Counted from the first letter of the stretch, positions 11,108 through 22,909 are shown. The stretch is DNA of 64,000 nt from Phymatolithon calcareum (GCA_977006965.1 OZ345375.1:2108001-2172000), one strand, 5' to 3'. Notes: a model not told the origin generated them from the sequence alone. A program made the numbers and translations.

Positions 11108-12049
11108 CTATGGGGTACAGACATTGGATGTGAAACACAGGATATGAATATAGACATCGATGAGTTCGTGTTGCAAAATTCGACCGTCCTTGTCAGCGTC
11201 AAACTTTGCGAAGTTGGAGAGTGCATGATGGTATGCAATATCTACCTTGAGAAAATTTAAGGCATCTAAAAACTGCTTGAAGTCCAGAAATCCAGTTTTC
11301 ATGATATCGACCTGCTCAAATACAGTCCGTGCCACAGATACGACCTGACTAATGCCATTTTTGGATGCATATGCCTCGATAAGGTCGCCAGAAAACACGT
11401 TCGAAAGTTGTACAGCGGCATTCTTGGTAGAGTCAAATTGTTGTTGGAGAGAACAAGGTGTCGGATAGTGTAGAGCAGCGAGAGGGTTCGGTGGATACTG
11501 ATGATTGGTGTGGGTAGAAGTAGGGGTCGCTGAGTGAGCACAGGACAGGTAGGAGTGGCAGGAATTTGGATGCGCGGAGATGCATTGACAGGGCATTGCG
11601 TTGTGAGTGGCTTGAAAACGAGAGCAACGCGGCACTGTATGCACTGGTTTATGGTCGGAGCACAGCCGGTGATCGTAGTGCGCAGGTAGTCCATTCTTCG
11701 AATCGCTGGTGGGGAAGGTCGATTCCCCGGTGAGTTGATCGGCATCAGCTTGTGTCGTAGAATGCAGCCTGGGGTCGAATGGAGCAGTGTAATAAGGAAG
11801 AGTTTGCTGTGCGAGATGGGAATGGATGTCAATTTGGGGGTGAGAAACGTATTGCTCTTCTTGGAGGAAGGATGAAAGTTCAGGAGACTGTGTAGAGAGA
11901 AGTGGGACAGGTTCAGCGGGGAGGTCGAATGCAAGGGTATCCACGTGAGGTCCTAAGGTGTGCGGACTGAGGACAGCGGCATTGGGATTGGTGTTGTGAT
12001 GGCTTGCGCTTTGCGCCTTGCGTGCATCGTCGTTCGAAAGTGAAGCCAT
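11108..12049 (-). CDS. EF-hand protein with long His/Pro/Ser-rich N-terminus
   Basis: 313 residues from the ATG at 12049. The first ~210 residues are low in complexity (His, Pro, Ser, Thr, Asn) and probably disordered. The C-terminal ~80 residues hold an EF-hand pair. Loop 1 (about 248-259, DIMKTGFLDFKQ) lacks most Ca2+ ligands. Loop 2 (about 284-295, DADKDGRILQHE) has the ideal D-x-D-x-D-G...E pattern and should bind calcium. The ORF ends soon after the second helix, so a downstream exon cannot be excluded. It has no recognisable catalytic domain, so a calcium-sensor role is inferred. The gene is isolated, bounded by gene-poor DNA and overlapped at its 5' end by a doubtful plus-strand ORF. 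Confidence 0.72.
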   Translation of the reverse strand: MASLSNDDARKAQSASHHNTNPNAAVLSPHTLGPHVDTLAFDLPAEPVPLLSTQSPELSSFLQEEQYVSHPQIDIHSHLAQQTLPYYTAPFDPRLHSTTQADADQLTGESTFPTSDSKNGLPAHYDHRLCSDHKPVHTVPRCSRFQATHNAMPCQCISAHPNSCHSYLSCAHSATPTSTHTNHQYPPNPLAALHYPTPCSLQQQFDSTKNAAVQLSNVFSGDLIEAYASKNGISQVVSVARTVFEQVDIMKTGFLDFKQFLDALNFLKVDIAYHHALSNFAKFDADKDGRILQHELIDVYIHILCFTSNVCTP

Positions 12050-12060
12050 CAAGACTTGTG

Positions 12061-12441
12061 ATGCATTGGCGATGCTCTTGGCAGGGCTGCGGAATGCGGG
12101 GAACTGCAGTCGGTCTTCGTGGGTTTTATATGCATGAGAACGTCAAAGAAGTTGAACGTGCCGAGAGGCGACGCGTTCAAGGATCTGCCCTAGAATTTAA
12201 CCGTAATAGACCAATTATTGGTCTATCACTGAAAAATGTCGCGGTCCTTAAAATCCGGGGCAGACATGAATCGCGGAAGGACGGCAAGAGTGTAGATCAT
12301 CTACACTCCTGTACACACTTGCCTTCCGCGATTCATGTTCTGTCTGATGAGCAGTATGATACTACGAAGGCGCTAGATGAGCTCATACTATTTAGCAAGA
12401 CACTCATAGCACGCATGGAGACCGAAGAAGGCCTGTATTAA
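12061..12441 (+). CDS. Doubtful ORF whose C-terminus matches a repeated family
   Basis: 126 codons from the ATG at 12061. I do not recognise the protein. Its last 24 residues, beginning KALDELILFS and ending in ETEEGLY, align with the end of the ORF at 58809-59051 (KALDSILLYS ... NDESLY) at about 14 of 24 positions, and both end at the stop. This suggests a shared 3' exon. Against a real gene, the middle overlaps two strong inverted repeats (12206-12226 and 12261-12347), which are unusual in coding sequence. The DNA after the stop (12528-12640) is also repeated at 40211-40363, so the whole piece may be part of a mobile or duplicated unit. Confidence 0.3.
   Translation: MHWRCSWQGCGMRGTAVGLRGFYMHENVKEVERAERRRVQGSALEFNRNRPIIGLSLKNVAVLKIRGRHESRKDGKSVDHLHSCTHLPSAIHVLSDEQYDTTKALDELILFSKTLIARMETEEGLY
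12206..12347. repeat. Perfect short palindrome and a long hairpin side by side
   Basis: 12206-12226 is a 10+1+10 palindrome (ATAGACCAAT arms). 12261-12288 pairs with 12319-12347 over about 25 bp, including the 16-bp run CATGAATCGCGGAAGG. The loop of this stem itself contains the palindrome GAGTGTAGA/TCTACACTC (12288-12308). A transcript would fold into a long stem with an inner stem. Confidence 0.8.
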
Positions 12442-13410
12442 TCCGCAGAAGGCAAGACAAAAAGTGGTCGAGTCCAAGCACCAACAATCCCGTAGAGGAC
12501 TAAAATAGGACTACTTTGAGTCCTGAGTTTTCCCGTCCGCCATACTGGTGGATGTTTTGTGAGCTACACAAAGGTAGGTAGCATCAGAGGAAGACTTGCC
12601 CTTATCTTCGGAAGTCTGTGGGGCTTCTAAATAAACTTGAACGGAAAAAAAAGTATGATACTACGCATCAGACAGATTTGACATGTCACAGAGAAGGTGA
12701 CACCATTGCTGTCCTTGTGGGCAAGTTGTGGAGTTTTGCTGACTATGTCACTTTTAGCGAAATGGAGCTTTTGGGTTCCGATTGAGTCCTAGTGTCTCGC
12801 CAGAAGTGTTGCCCCAAGCGTCAGCAGATGCATTGGTAACACTATAATAAAAATTTCCTCTTCTTCTTCTTCTTCTTGTGTGGCAAGATTTCACCATGGG
12901 CAAAGTGAGGATGAACCGTTACTCTAACACACAGTGTGCAAGATGTGCAGAAAGAAAGATGTGCCGGTATGGCGCCACGGAGAAATAAAATCTTGGGAGT
13001 CGTTTGGTCAATAGAAATACGCTTGGCTTCCTCAACAGGAGTGATGAGCCCTCTGTGTCAACCCTAGGGTGCGGTGGGTGGGACTTGAAGTCCTTGTAAA
13101 GCCCTCGGCTCAATCGCCCGCGCCTTCGTCGACTCTGTCTGGTGTTTGGGTGCACCACTGTTGCCTATGATAACTGACATGAAACCTCTCGCTTCACCAA
13201 AGCCTGATTTTTTCCCGAATTAAGCTGGGCTTTTCCCAATCTTCCGAAAAGTCAACTCACCGGGAATTTGCCATCCATTCTATCTTCCCTACTGAAAGTA
13301 GCTGTGCACGTTGCCCGAATTCTCCTCTTGATTGCAGCTGTGAGGTCATGAGATTCCCGTCCGTCCAATTCCTGTAATGTGCCAACCGGGCGAAACCAGG
13401 GTTAAATCTA
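12442..13410. other. Gene-poor stretch with repeats
   Basis: No gene is supported. 12528-12640 is a dispersed repeat (TTTTCCCGTCCGCC ... TAAATAAACTTGA) that reappears at 40211-40363. A CTT microsatellite lies at about 12858-12877. Confidence 0.5.
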
Positions 13411-14977
13411 CAGTCCCCGAAATTGGATTACGGACACTTGCACAGCATATAAGGTAGACCTGCTCGAAGCCCCGTTTTAAAAATTAATTTTATAGGATCA
13501 AAGCACACAATACGAAACTATTTGACGAAATCGGAGAGCTCCACGCTGACGTCTTTGTCTTCATGTACGCAAAGTAGTATTACGGACAGTTTTTTTCGCG
13601 CGAAACTCAATTAAGAGCAGTTATCAAAAAGATCACCTCAAGTTTAAATGGAAAGTCACTAGTTCCTCAAAATGCGTCCTTGATGCTCTACGACTTCAAA
13701 ACATCGCTTCGGCATCGATCTATACAGCTTTCTAATGGTCGAATCATCGATATAGCTCCAACACCGATGGATCTCTTCTTTCAGCTCTTCCAAGCTTGTA
13801 AACTGCCGAAAACCTTTGTAAACTTCCCGGACAAGGATCTCCCATAGATTCTCGATTATCTTGAGATCGGGAGACATAGCCGGCCAAGGGAAAACGTCCA
13901 CAAAATTGTCAGAAAACCAATCTTTTGTGTACTGGCTGACGTGGATCGGAGCATTATCCTGCTGATAAATCCAGTCATCGGGACAGTCCTGCTCTGCAAA
14001 TGGCAGCAATCCTTACTTAGAACTTTGCAGTATGTTACCGAGTTCATTCTTCCGGGAACGACGATAATACTCGAAAGCCCATTGTAAGACATGACAGCCC
14101 ATATCATGACAGAACCACCCTCATGCTGTCGCTTCGAAAAGTAACGCTTTTCTTTTCGTATGCTGTGCCAATAGTAAGCAAATCCATTGGGGCCATCAAG
14201 GTTGAACTTCTGCTCGTCCGAGAATACCACCTTCTTCCACCGTTTGTTCCAAGTGATATGGTCCTTCGTTCATTTTTCCTCCCTTCCTTGTGAAAAATTT
14301 TAAGCCGGGGCCCGGATAGCATTTTCCTGTACACAAGGTGTCCATTTGTTGAGATGAGCTACTGCACGCGTCGAATAGAAACAGGTCACTAGTATTTGTC
14401 ATGGAGGTCTCTATCTGAGTACAGACCGGTAGAAGTACGACGAAGTGTAGCGCACAGGGTAGTCAAAGTCACTTTGTTTGGCCGACCGCCCCTTTTTGGC
14501 GTCACCACGGGGCCTGATGTGACAATGACGTCATTAACCGTAGACTTGGAGCGCCCAACGATCTTTGCAATGTCCCGAGCGGACTTTTTGCAAGCTCCAA
14601 GGGCAAGAATTGTACTCTTTTCTGTATCAGACACATCGTTGCGCTTTCCCATGCTTAGAACCCACGAAACGATGTAGAAGGACTCTGCGATAGGTGGAGA
14701 ATACCGCAGTACTGCCGGATTGCATGTTTTTCGCTTTTTGGCCATGATAGGGAGTGTTTTACACAGGTGTCCTTAATTGAGTTTCGCGCGAACAAACTGT
14801 CCGTAATACTACTTTACGAACGTGAAAACAAAGTCGTCATCGTGGAGCTCTCCAATTTCGTCAATTAGTTTCAAAATGTGTGCGCTTCAATCCCGTAAAA
14901 TTAATTTTTAAAAAGGGGTGCCGAGCAGGTCTATATTCTATGCCGTGCAAGTGTCCGTAATCCAATTTCCGGGACTC
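13411..14977 (-). mobile_element. Tc1/mariner-type DNA transposon with ~205-bp terminal inverted repeats
   Basis: The 1,567-bp element is bounded by TA on both sides (13409-13410 and 14978-14979), the target duplication of this superfamily. The inverted repeats (13411-13615 and 14771-14977) align along their whole length with scattered mismatches; their tips read AGTCCC(C/G)GAAATTGGAT. Such long repeats are characteristic of the IR subgroup of Tc1 elements. Inside is one minus-strand transposase broken by frameshifts. No product could be made from this copy, so it is dead or dependent on a helper. Confidence 0.93.
13659..14745 (-). pseudogene. Tc1-type DD34E transposase, frameshifted
   Basis: The transposase would bind the inverted repeats and cut and paste the element into TA. 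The N-terminal HTH part lies at 14389-14652/14745 (SARDIAKIVGRSKSTVNDVI, then a GRP-type hook). The catalytic core is in two other frames: FSDEQKFNLDGP (first Asp, about 14200), QQDNAPIH (second Asp) and SPDLKIIENLW (Glu), with 34 residues between the second Asp and the Glu, hence DD34E. At least two frameshifts separate the parts: one between the HTH and the first Asp, and one near 14010 just before the QQDNAP block. The acidic triad itself is intact. Decay is moderate, since the motifs are still easy to read. Confidence 0.9.
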
Positions 14978-15704
14978 TAACTTGAACTCTCTCGTACTAC
15001 ACATCTATTGCGGGACAAATCTGGATCGAATTAGACATCCTACTTTTTTGAATACATTCTGTGGAGTTTTTTCTTAAATGATTGAAAAATAGTCCATATC
15101 GGGTTGTGAAGCAACCTTTCAAAGTATTCACTGCAGTTACCGAGATTCAACACTATATCCGTAAGGTACTAGCAGTGAAATGCGACCAGTTCTGCAGAGC
15201 AAGAGTAAAACTCTTGCAGCCGGAAATGTTCCGTTTTTGGCCAGGAAACGAAGGTTCTAGGAGACAAAGAAACTGCCTGAAACTTTTTGTGTTTCGTTAT
15301 GATATAGACACCTGGGCCAAAGGGACTGCCCCTCCTGATCAGGAAGGACATGTGTCAAGGGACAATTGGGGCCATAGGAAGGTTATCATCACATGTTTCA
15401 CACGTATTGGGGAAAAAGAAAATGCTTGTTGTGGTATTACTGTGAAGATTACGTCCAGCATAAAATGAGATCCGTAGCCGAACCTGCGAGCCCTCTACAT
15501 AGTCTGAACGAATAACCATATTTCGACACGGAAAAGACCACTTGTAGTTTCGCACGCGGTTCATCAAGTCACCCAAACCTTCTAACCTCGGACGCATGTC
15601 CGCGAAGAAGGACGAGAAATGCTCCACGAAGTATTGCGATGCGCGGGAGACTCACAAAATATGATTTTTTTGTGTCCCGATAAACCTCATTTTTTGCAGT
15701 ACGT

Positions 15705-15741
15705 GATGTCGTACGGACAGGGCTAATCCGATGTGTCTCTT
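15705..15741 (+). repeat. 37-bp repeat, copy 1, possible LTR edge
   Basis: GATGTCGTAC(G/C)GACAGGG is followed by TAATCCGATGTGT in both copies (here and 22521-22557), same orientation, with a few differences. The second copy begins right after the predicted end of the chromovirus reading frame, where a 3' LTR should start with TG. The pair could therefore be the outer ends of two LTRs about 6.8 kb apart. Beyond 37 bp the similarity is lost, so this is tentative. Confidence 0.5.
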
Positions 15742-15864
15742 TGGAGTTGAGTCGTTCTCTGAGGAGCACGCGACATTTGTCGGTTGCTTTAAGGCACCGA
15801 CAACTGTAAGATGAACTCATACATGGGTTGCACATTGCGTGAACCTCAATTCAAGCAATGTGGA

Positions 15865-16248
15865 ACCAGGGGAATGTTAAGGGGGGGAGAAACGCAAACC
15901 CTGTGTCATACCATTTCGTAACAAACATTCTAGTGAAAACGAGGCGCGCGTTGTGCATAGCAAATTATGAGGATAACGCTGTATCAAAAATTGTCGACAA
16001 AGCTTCGCCGACTACCTTAATTCTAGTTATTTCTCACCAAGAAACGAATAGAGTAACGAGAGCTGCCGCTACAGTAGGAAATTCCTAATGTTCCCAATGT
16101 TCGCATGATTTTCTTTTATTTCTCTGGTATTTCTATGATACGATCTTCGCCCTAATATTTCTCTTTCAAACGGGCTCGATATAGGATAATCTTGGAAAAG
16201 CGGTATGACACAGGGTCTGCGTTTCTCCCCCCTTAACATTCCCCTGGT
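15865..16248. mobile_element. MITE, family 1, copy 1
   Basis: 384 bp with terminal inverted repeats of about 50 bp beginning ACCAGGGGAATGTTAAGGGG. The outside bases GTGGAAC and GTGCAAC may be a worn 7-bp target duplication if the tip is taken as CAGGGG. It has no coding capacity. A second member with matching tips and related interior lies at 39846-40206. Confidence 0.85.
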
Positions 16249-19200
16249 GCAACCAACCTTTGAAATTGTACAAGCGTATTTGTTGATTTGAATGCAACTC
16301 AAAAGCAGAAGAATGTTTTTCTGCAAGACTACAGTATGATACCCAGGAACACATTTTCTTCCTGAGGCATTTGCCGCTCTCAAGATGTTTTCTGAATTAT
16401 GCTCAATTTGTAGAACGCATGCGAAATGTGTAAAGCGTGGGCTAAGCTGGCCGTTTCGATAATTCAGACTCCCTCGTCAGGTGCACTGCAGATATCGCCA
16501 AACTAGCACTTAAGGTAGAGAATCGTACATTTCAATAAACAGAAAAAATATCTGATTGAAGCCAAGATCGTCGCACACCTCTTCAGCCAATATTTTTTCA
16601 ATCCGTACAGCGAGACTCTCCGCTGTAACCATAGGTCGCAACGGACGGAAATCGAACGAACGGAATTCTGAAATGTTTAAAAACTAAGGCCTTCTCGCCG
16701 GTCTTATTGGGCAGGAGCAGTTGCCATTTTCGATCAAAAATACTGTGATCTTACAACCGAAATTTCGACTCCGTTCCAATTTGTGAGAAGTAGAAATTAT
16801 GAATGTTCGATTTTCAGTAGCAAAGATTGGAACACAGAGAGACAAATACGTTTCCCTCCAATTACATATTCATAATCGTTCAGATTCATTTCAATCTCTG
16901 CGACGCTGTAAAACTTCAGCATGATTTCACTCCACCGAGTTCTACAGACGTTTCCGTTCCGCTTCCATTCCGCTTTCCATGTCTCATGCGCCTCATCATA
17001 GGCTCTTTCCTGCAGTGCCCTGGATCAGACTCCTGAGTCGCGTTTCTTTCCAACAAGCGGATCATGCAGAAGATAAACACCTCGCAAGGCGGACATGGTG
17101 ACCGCCACTATCTAGCACAAAATAGAAATACGCTCATAGAAACACAACGGGTTTCAGCCCCGTCGCTATCATCGCCGAAGTGAGTAGCATCCATTCAGTT
17201 CGGCAACATGAGCACTGCAGAAAACGCTCGATCGTGCCACAACATGGACAACACAAATCTCAAGTCCTGTGGTGTGACCGTTACGCCGCTAAAGGTTCGT
17301 TCCTTTTTCAAACAGCGTTCATTTCAGGTCATTTAACACAAAGTCAAGTTTACATCACAATACCACCACAGGCTATCGTGTTAAGGTGCCCGTGCCTTTC
17401 GATTCACTGATTGAGTTCGGCCTCCGTACAACGCTGATTTCAACGGAGATGTTGTGAATCTTCACGTTACTCAAAGTGAAGAAGAGTTGAACGTTATATC
17501 CGTCTTGAGAAATGTCATCACGCCTTGAAATTGTGACTCACTGGTGGCTCCCATTCAAGATTTTATTACTGCGTCGTATCTATTGACGAACAAGGACATT
17601 TTCATGGGCAGGGGAGAATTCAAGTGTAAAGCATTGGAGTAGACCGTGTCTCTAGTGATAAGATAGAGGGAAGTGAGCACGGCATGAATGAAAGTCTCAA
17701 GTTCAGTGTGTCTTGGTTACAAACGTCGTTTTTGCGAAAAGCTAGCGCGGGGTTTTGCCGACAGCGCTGCCACTTTTTTGTAATGGAATAGTCTTGCCAT
17801 CGCTTCCGAGGTAAACGAGCTTCTTTTCCGGGAACGATTTCCAAGTGAAAGGAAAATTCTGGATGCGTTCTGTTGGCGATTGGTCCTTCTCGCCGGTTTT
17901 CTTTCTAAAATTTTAGTCTCCAAGAGAAACCTCTGATTATACGCAAGCAAACGCGCAAATCTGTATAATCGAAAAATCAATTTCTTGTCGTAATTATAGC
18001 CCAATGCATTCTGCCCACGATATACGAGGAGAAGCTCGATATTAAATGCATTTGGTTCTGAAACCTTCCCAAAGTATCTCTAAAATGTTTAACAAAATCA
18101 AAGCTTTCCAGTTCGAATTCTTGTCCTCGATGTTCCAACTCAAATTCAATGAGGTAAAATCCTGTTCCGCTTGTGTTCCGCTATCCGCTTTTCTGCGATT
18201 CGTCCGTTCAATATCCGTCTGCTGTCATAAATCATTTTAAAATTTTTGCTCGCTTTTCGCTCAAATGTGAAAAAAATATTTCCAACTCGTTCAGCCTTTG
18301 TTCAATCTCAACGAAATAGCGCTCAGTTCCGTTACTTTTGCAAATGTACTATGCCATAGATTGCACGCGTTACGTTCAGTTCGAGCTTTGATGATCGAAA
18401 AATATTCATAACACGCTAAAAAGGAGAGAAAAGCGAACAGTTCACGTAAATTTCCGTCTGTTACTTCCTACTTGGATGTTGCAAACAAGGTGATGGATCA
18501 CGCTAGCCTATGGAGCGAATGCACAGACGCACAACGCGAGCTCGAGTTTGGACAAAAGGAGGAAAAGCTGATGAAAGTCAGAGATGCGCTTCGGACTAAC
18601 GTCGAAGTGCCAAAAAGAAGGATGGCAACCACAGAACGGATACTTCGCTTCATGGCATCTGATGGACGAGGAACGGAACAAGACACTGGAAACTGTAGAC
18701 CTTCAAGCCGTATTCAGACCCTACCTACGTATTGTGCCAGATCTGACAGTACCGAAAAAGACACCGCTGAATCTGACAATAGCAGATCTCTTCTCGATGG
18801 CCATGGAATTTCTGAGGATCGCTGGGTTTCTGCAATACTAGCCTCCCTGTCCAGCTTTGAAAGACATTGCGCTAATGTAAATCTCAAGGAGAAAGCGTAG
18901 CCGGAGTTCGAGAAAAATTCTCGGTGCATTTTGAAAACTCCTTCTCTTTAGTACCAACTTATAGAGGAGCCTAGTACTATCTCGATGTAAAATAAGGAGT
19001 CCGTGCAATGATATAGTGATCCATTCACGGGTAAAATGCACTTAACGGGAATGCTTGGTGATAGTGACACTCTGATTGCAGTGTATATTATTGATGTGGA
19101 CCGTTGTTTGCAGGATAAGATGCACATGACTCGCGAAACTAACCTTGACATACGCACGGCCAACGGAATATCATAAGCAGAGTCGTAAATCCAGAATTCG

Positions 19201-20738
19201 ATGGTCGTAGACATTCCTTACATAACTAAACTGTGGGGTTGTGAATCGCACAGATTGGCACACTGGTTATGGTCAGCTTGTTCCCTGGTGGAAAGCCGAG
19301 GGCGGCGCGAAGCGCTGACCTTTATAGAAAAAACATTGGATCAAAATATGACTTTGCAGAATGAGAATTAGATCAATGGAAGAATCAATGTAGTGTAAGC
19401 ATCTGTAAGCTGTAAGGCTCTGTAAGCAGCAGGTCTAGGGTTGCTTGCTGTAAATGCAAGGTGCAATGGCTAATTGAAGGGAGCTAGTCTTCGAGGAAGT
19501 AGAGAGTATGATAGTGCCGTTGGACGCTACATAAACCGAACGAAAAGCGCGTCGAAACCGAGGACCGTCAATCACGTGGCGGTAAATGCATATAACCATG
19601 ACATAGCACTTCTGAACACCTCAATGATTATTGTCATGCAATTGCTAAACAGTGAAGGACAAAAGAACATGACAAGTCCGAGAATAAATGTTTTAAATTG
19701 AGTAAGCTGTGGAAAACCTGTCATAAGTGCCAGTATGAAGTAGAAATTTATGCTGACGCAGTAACCGCCGACACGGACGATATGTGTTTTGGGTCCAGAC
19801 TCACCGCTGTCATTTGGAGAGAGATTATAGAACGAGCTACCTGCTGATGTCAGCTAACTGTTGCCCACTCTTGTCGCTGGTCACAGAATTGAAGGGAACG
19901 CTATGGTTGACTCTTGTGCAGTTGCGATATTGATATCAAAAGACTTCGTCGATACTTACAAATTGAAAGTTGAGCCGCGACGTGGAATCTTCAAAGACGA
20001 AAAAGGTGCCCTTCTTGCCCAGAGGATTGGCATTGTATCTTCGATTATCCATAATGGATCAAAGAAAGTTCCATGTGCCCAAAAGTTTTGGAGATGCCCG
20101 TTAGCCGAAACCTAATGAGCACATTCAGTCTCTTTCCTGAATTAGGCTATCCAATCGTCGTTGCATCCGCTAAGAAACTCGTCGATGCCGATGATAATGC
20201 CAACGAACAAGTAGAAGAAAAAGAAGATCCTGCAGTAAATTGATTCAAAGCTAGCGAATTTCGCGCCAATGTGGCCAAAGCTTGGTGAACAATGAGAAGC
20301 TGCCTTCATCCGCATTATGTGAGCACCTTCTGGCTGTTATTTATGTCCATCAAATTGACACTGAGTTTCTCTGGAGAAAAATCAACTCCAGATGACGTTG
20401 AGCACGCACCCGTTCATTGTATAAATTGATACTTGCCTATTTCTGTTCCAAAGAAGGATTCTCTGGGACAAAAGTTGGACGTGAAGCTGTTCGTGGGCTG
20501 CGCCTGTTGAACTCGAGCTTCCTGACGTCAAGTATCCGGTACAGAAGATTTTCGACAAATTTGGCTTTTCTCATCGAACAGACGTCCTGTACACAACTAT
20601 TAACCTTCGTGAATTATACTTTCGGTTTTCAATTCCTGGCTCTCAGGGAATTTGGATCGCATTCGAGTGGGACAACGTGCATAGCAGATTTAAGCGCGAC
20701 TCGTTTGGTGTTAAAACAATAAATTCCAGTTTCTAATA

Positions 20739-20990
20739 TTGATCGACAATATATTTGTTTTCATCTCGTTTGTCGAGTACTATTTTGACGATAGTATTAT
20801 GTTCTCGAACAATTGCGCTCACCACATCGAGCACACATGGCTTGTACTAGAGCGAATTACATTTTCGGGAGTTCTCATGAAGTTATCCATGTGCCGTTTT
20901 GGTCAAAAAAGGTTTCGCCTCTTCAAGGTCTTCATCAACGGGAACGGCGCTGATTTGAATCTCGCGAAAGTCGACGCCATCGAGAAGTAG
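20739..20990 (+). pseudogene. Ty3/gypsy reverse transcriptase fragment
   Basis: This is the best-preserved reverse transcriptase piece of the chromovirus. It holds the catalytic Asp pair as YFDD, then IMFSNN and HIEHTWLVLERI, the usual sequence after the active site. The upstream fingers/palm part (LPDVKYPVQKIFDKFGFS-like) is in another frame at about 20520-20700. The piece ends at a stop before RNase H. Confidence 0.8.
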
Positions 20991-22329
20991 CATAAAGAGA
21001 ATAAAGTCACGCTGTTGTTGCCATTCTCACGCATTGTAAACTATTACCGGCAATTCATCAAGAACTATGCAATGGTCACTGCGCCCTTCGATGCCGTCCG
21101 TAAGCTCAAGGACTTTTACTGTTGACGGATGAGATTTCTCGATCTTTTGAGCCACTGAAGTTACTCATGGGAACCAAAACTACTCTTGCATATCCCCATA
21201 ATTCAAAACAATATTTTGTTTGTACCGACGCTTCCGATATCAAAATAGAAAGATGGATAAGGCAAAAGCATGGCGAGGGGATGAGGGTACTGACGACCGA
21301 TGACAAATCCTTGAACTTTCTATTCCCGCAAAAGAATCTTACCGGGATAATGTTTGAGTGCTTTAATGAGCTTCTCGCCCAAGTCTTGGACATTTGTACA
21401 TGTCCCTGACCGATTGAACGTGACCGCCGACGCTCTCAGAGAATATTAAGAAACAGTACCTTTTCCGCCATGACTGGATCCTATATCATCTGAGAAAAGT
21501 GGAGCCAGATTCAACTTGAAAGAAGATTGAAATAGATGAAAGAATCGACAAAATTGGTAATTTTGGGGAGCGCTCAATTTTTCAAAAGATATGGAACAAT
21601 GGTTGTTTGGGAAAGAACTTACGCGATGATATCAATAAAATAAATTCCAACTGTGTTCCTTGTCTCCGCTATATCCAGAGGCGAGGTTTTCATCCCCTGA
21701 GAGCGTCCATGTATCCCTTTCGTAGATCACATTGGTGATGATCTTGTCTCAAGCATCAAAAAGCCTTAAAATTGCCAAGACAATTTACTCGTGATTGTTG
21801 AAATCATTACTATATTCGCATTTTTCTGTGCTCTGAAGGAAAGGCTATGACTACTATTGTTCTCGTCTTCCAGGAAATCATTTCACTTTTTGCTGTACTG
21901 AAGGTGATGCAATCTAACGATAGGTCTAACTTCGTCAACAGATTCGTTTCCACAGTCACGAAGCTCAATGGTATCGATCGTCGCACAGCTTCTGCTTTCA
22001 ATGGTGCTCTGTAAAGGACAAACGGGAATATAGAGGCCATGTTGAAGAAAGAGCTGTCCGGCAAGATGAAAGAGTGGCCTGAAAATTCTATCGCTTAGAT
22101 TGTATCTAAAATTAAGGTTCGAGGAGACGATCTCTTCCCTGATGGTGGCATGATAATGATGTGGGATGTCACCCGTGAATCGAAATTGGATATCGGAATT
22201 TCGGTGGAACATACGTTCTGAGCGACAAGGCAGACGAGCAGCTCAAACGAATTGTACCGGAGGGTCATCTGAAACTCATCGTTCCTAAGCAAAGGCAGTT
22301 TGGCTATTGATATTCCGGCACTGCAGGTC

Positions 22330-22466
22330 CAGGAGAATCTTGGAGACCGAATTACAGATTAGAAACATGTCCAAGATTTGGTCAAGTATAAAAGCAAGAA
22401 CGTGGAAGACAGCTGGGAGCCAGTCGTAAATTTCGACGATATTTCCGTGATCAAGAAATATTGATG
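22330..22466 (+). pseudogene. Chromodomain remnant at the end of the gypsy polyprotein
   Basis: One in-frame stop precedes LVKYKSKNVEDSWEPVVNFDD, the classic chromodomain core (Y.VKYK ... SWEP..N). In chromoviruses this domain follows integrase and directs insertion to modified chromatin. Its presence classifies the remnant as a chromovirus. It is too damaged to function. Confidence 0.8.
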
Positions 22467-22520
22467 ATAAAAAGATTAGAAGTAAATCTCCCAATCCGGA
22501 GTCTTAAATTGGACGAGGGA

Positions 22521-22557
22521 GATGTCGTACCGACAGGGATAATCCGATGTGTATCTT
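22521..22557 (+). repeat. 37-bp repeat, copy 2, possible LTR edge
   Basis: Direct copy of 15705-15741 with a few differences, placed just after the end of the chromovirus coding remnant. This is where a 3' LTR would begin. Confidence 0.5.
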
Positions 22558-22909
22558 AATGATTTTTAAATATTGCCTCAATTTAGAACGTCCACACAAT
22601 AGACACAAATAACGAGGAGAAATTTACTGAAGGATCTAGTTCCATGTTGTTCGCTCCGAGGCATAATGCCACTTTGTCACACGGGATAGGGGGGCGGGGA
22701 ATAATCGTGCGCGGGTGAGCATATGATCTGATGTCATTCCCGCTGTCCGATTTCTTTCCTGCTCAGCGCTGCACTATTTGAAACGTGCGTTAATATTCTT
22801 AACGGAGCTATGTGTGTACAAGGGAGCTACTTGTGTACCACAAGACTTAAGTTCGGATCGGTTTCTTGGGTTACAACTTTATTTTATAATGAAGTTCAGA
22901 ACGTTCTAC

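Larger units (their letters stand above)
14978..18471. other. Gene-poor stretch containing one MITE
   Basis: No gene is supported in these 3.5 kb. They hold the MITE at 15865-16248 and one copy of a 37-bp sequence (15705-15741) that recurs at 22521-22557, just after the chromovirus remnant. The remainder is AT-rich and featureless to me. Confidence 0.5.
18472..22480 (+). mobile_element. Decayed Ty3/gypsy chromovirus
   Basis: Plus-strand remnants occur in the order expected of a chromodomain-bearing gypsy element. There is a possible gag (18472-18900) and a knuckle-like patch near 19710. A retropepsin-like piece lies at 19861-20115 (AMVDSCAVAILISKDFV). Reverse transcriptase spans about 20520-20990, with YFDD in place of YLDD and FSNNCAHHIEH following. 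RNase H is at about 21122-21280 (CTDASD). Integrase pieces lie at about 21650-22080 (C..C zinc-binding remnant and NGIDRRTASAF). A chromodomain sits at about 22330-22466 (LVKYKSKNVEDSWEPVVNF). Many stops and frameshifts break it. Clear paired LTRs were not found. Family order is established knowledge; the copy itself is inert. Confidence 0.82.

Noticed and set aside
11299-11934. 211-codon second frame within the EF-hand gene
   Set aside because: It overlaps the low-complexity His/Pro/Ser region in another frame and lacks any domain, whereas the main frame ends in a canonical EF-hand.
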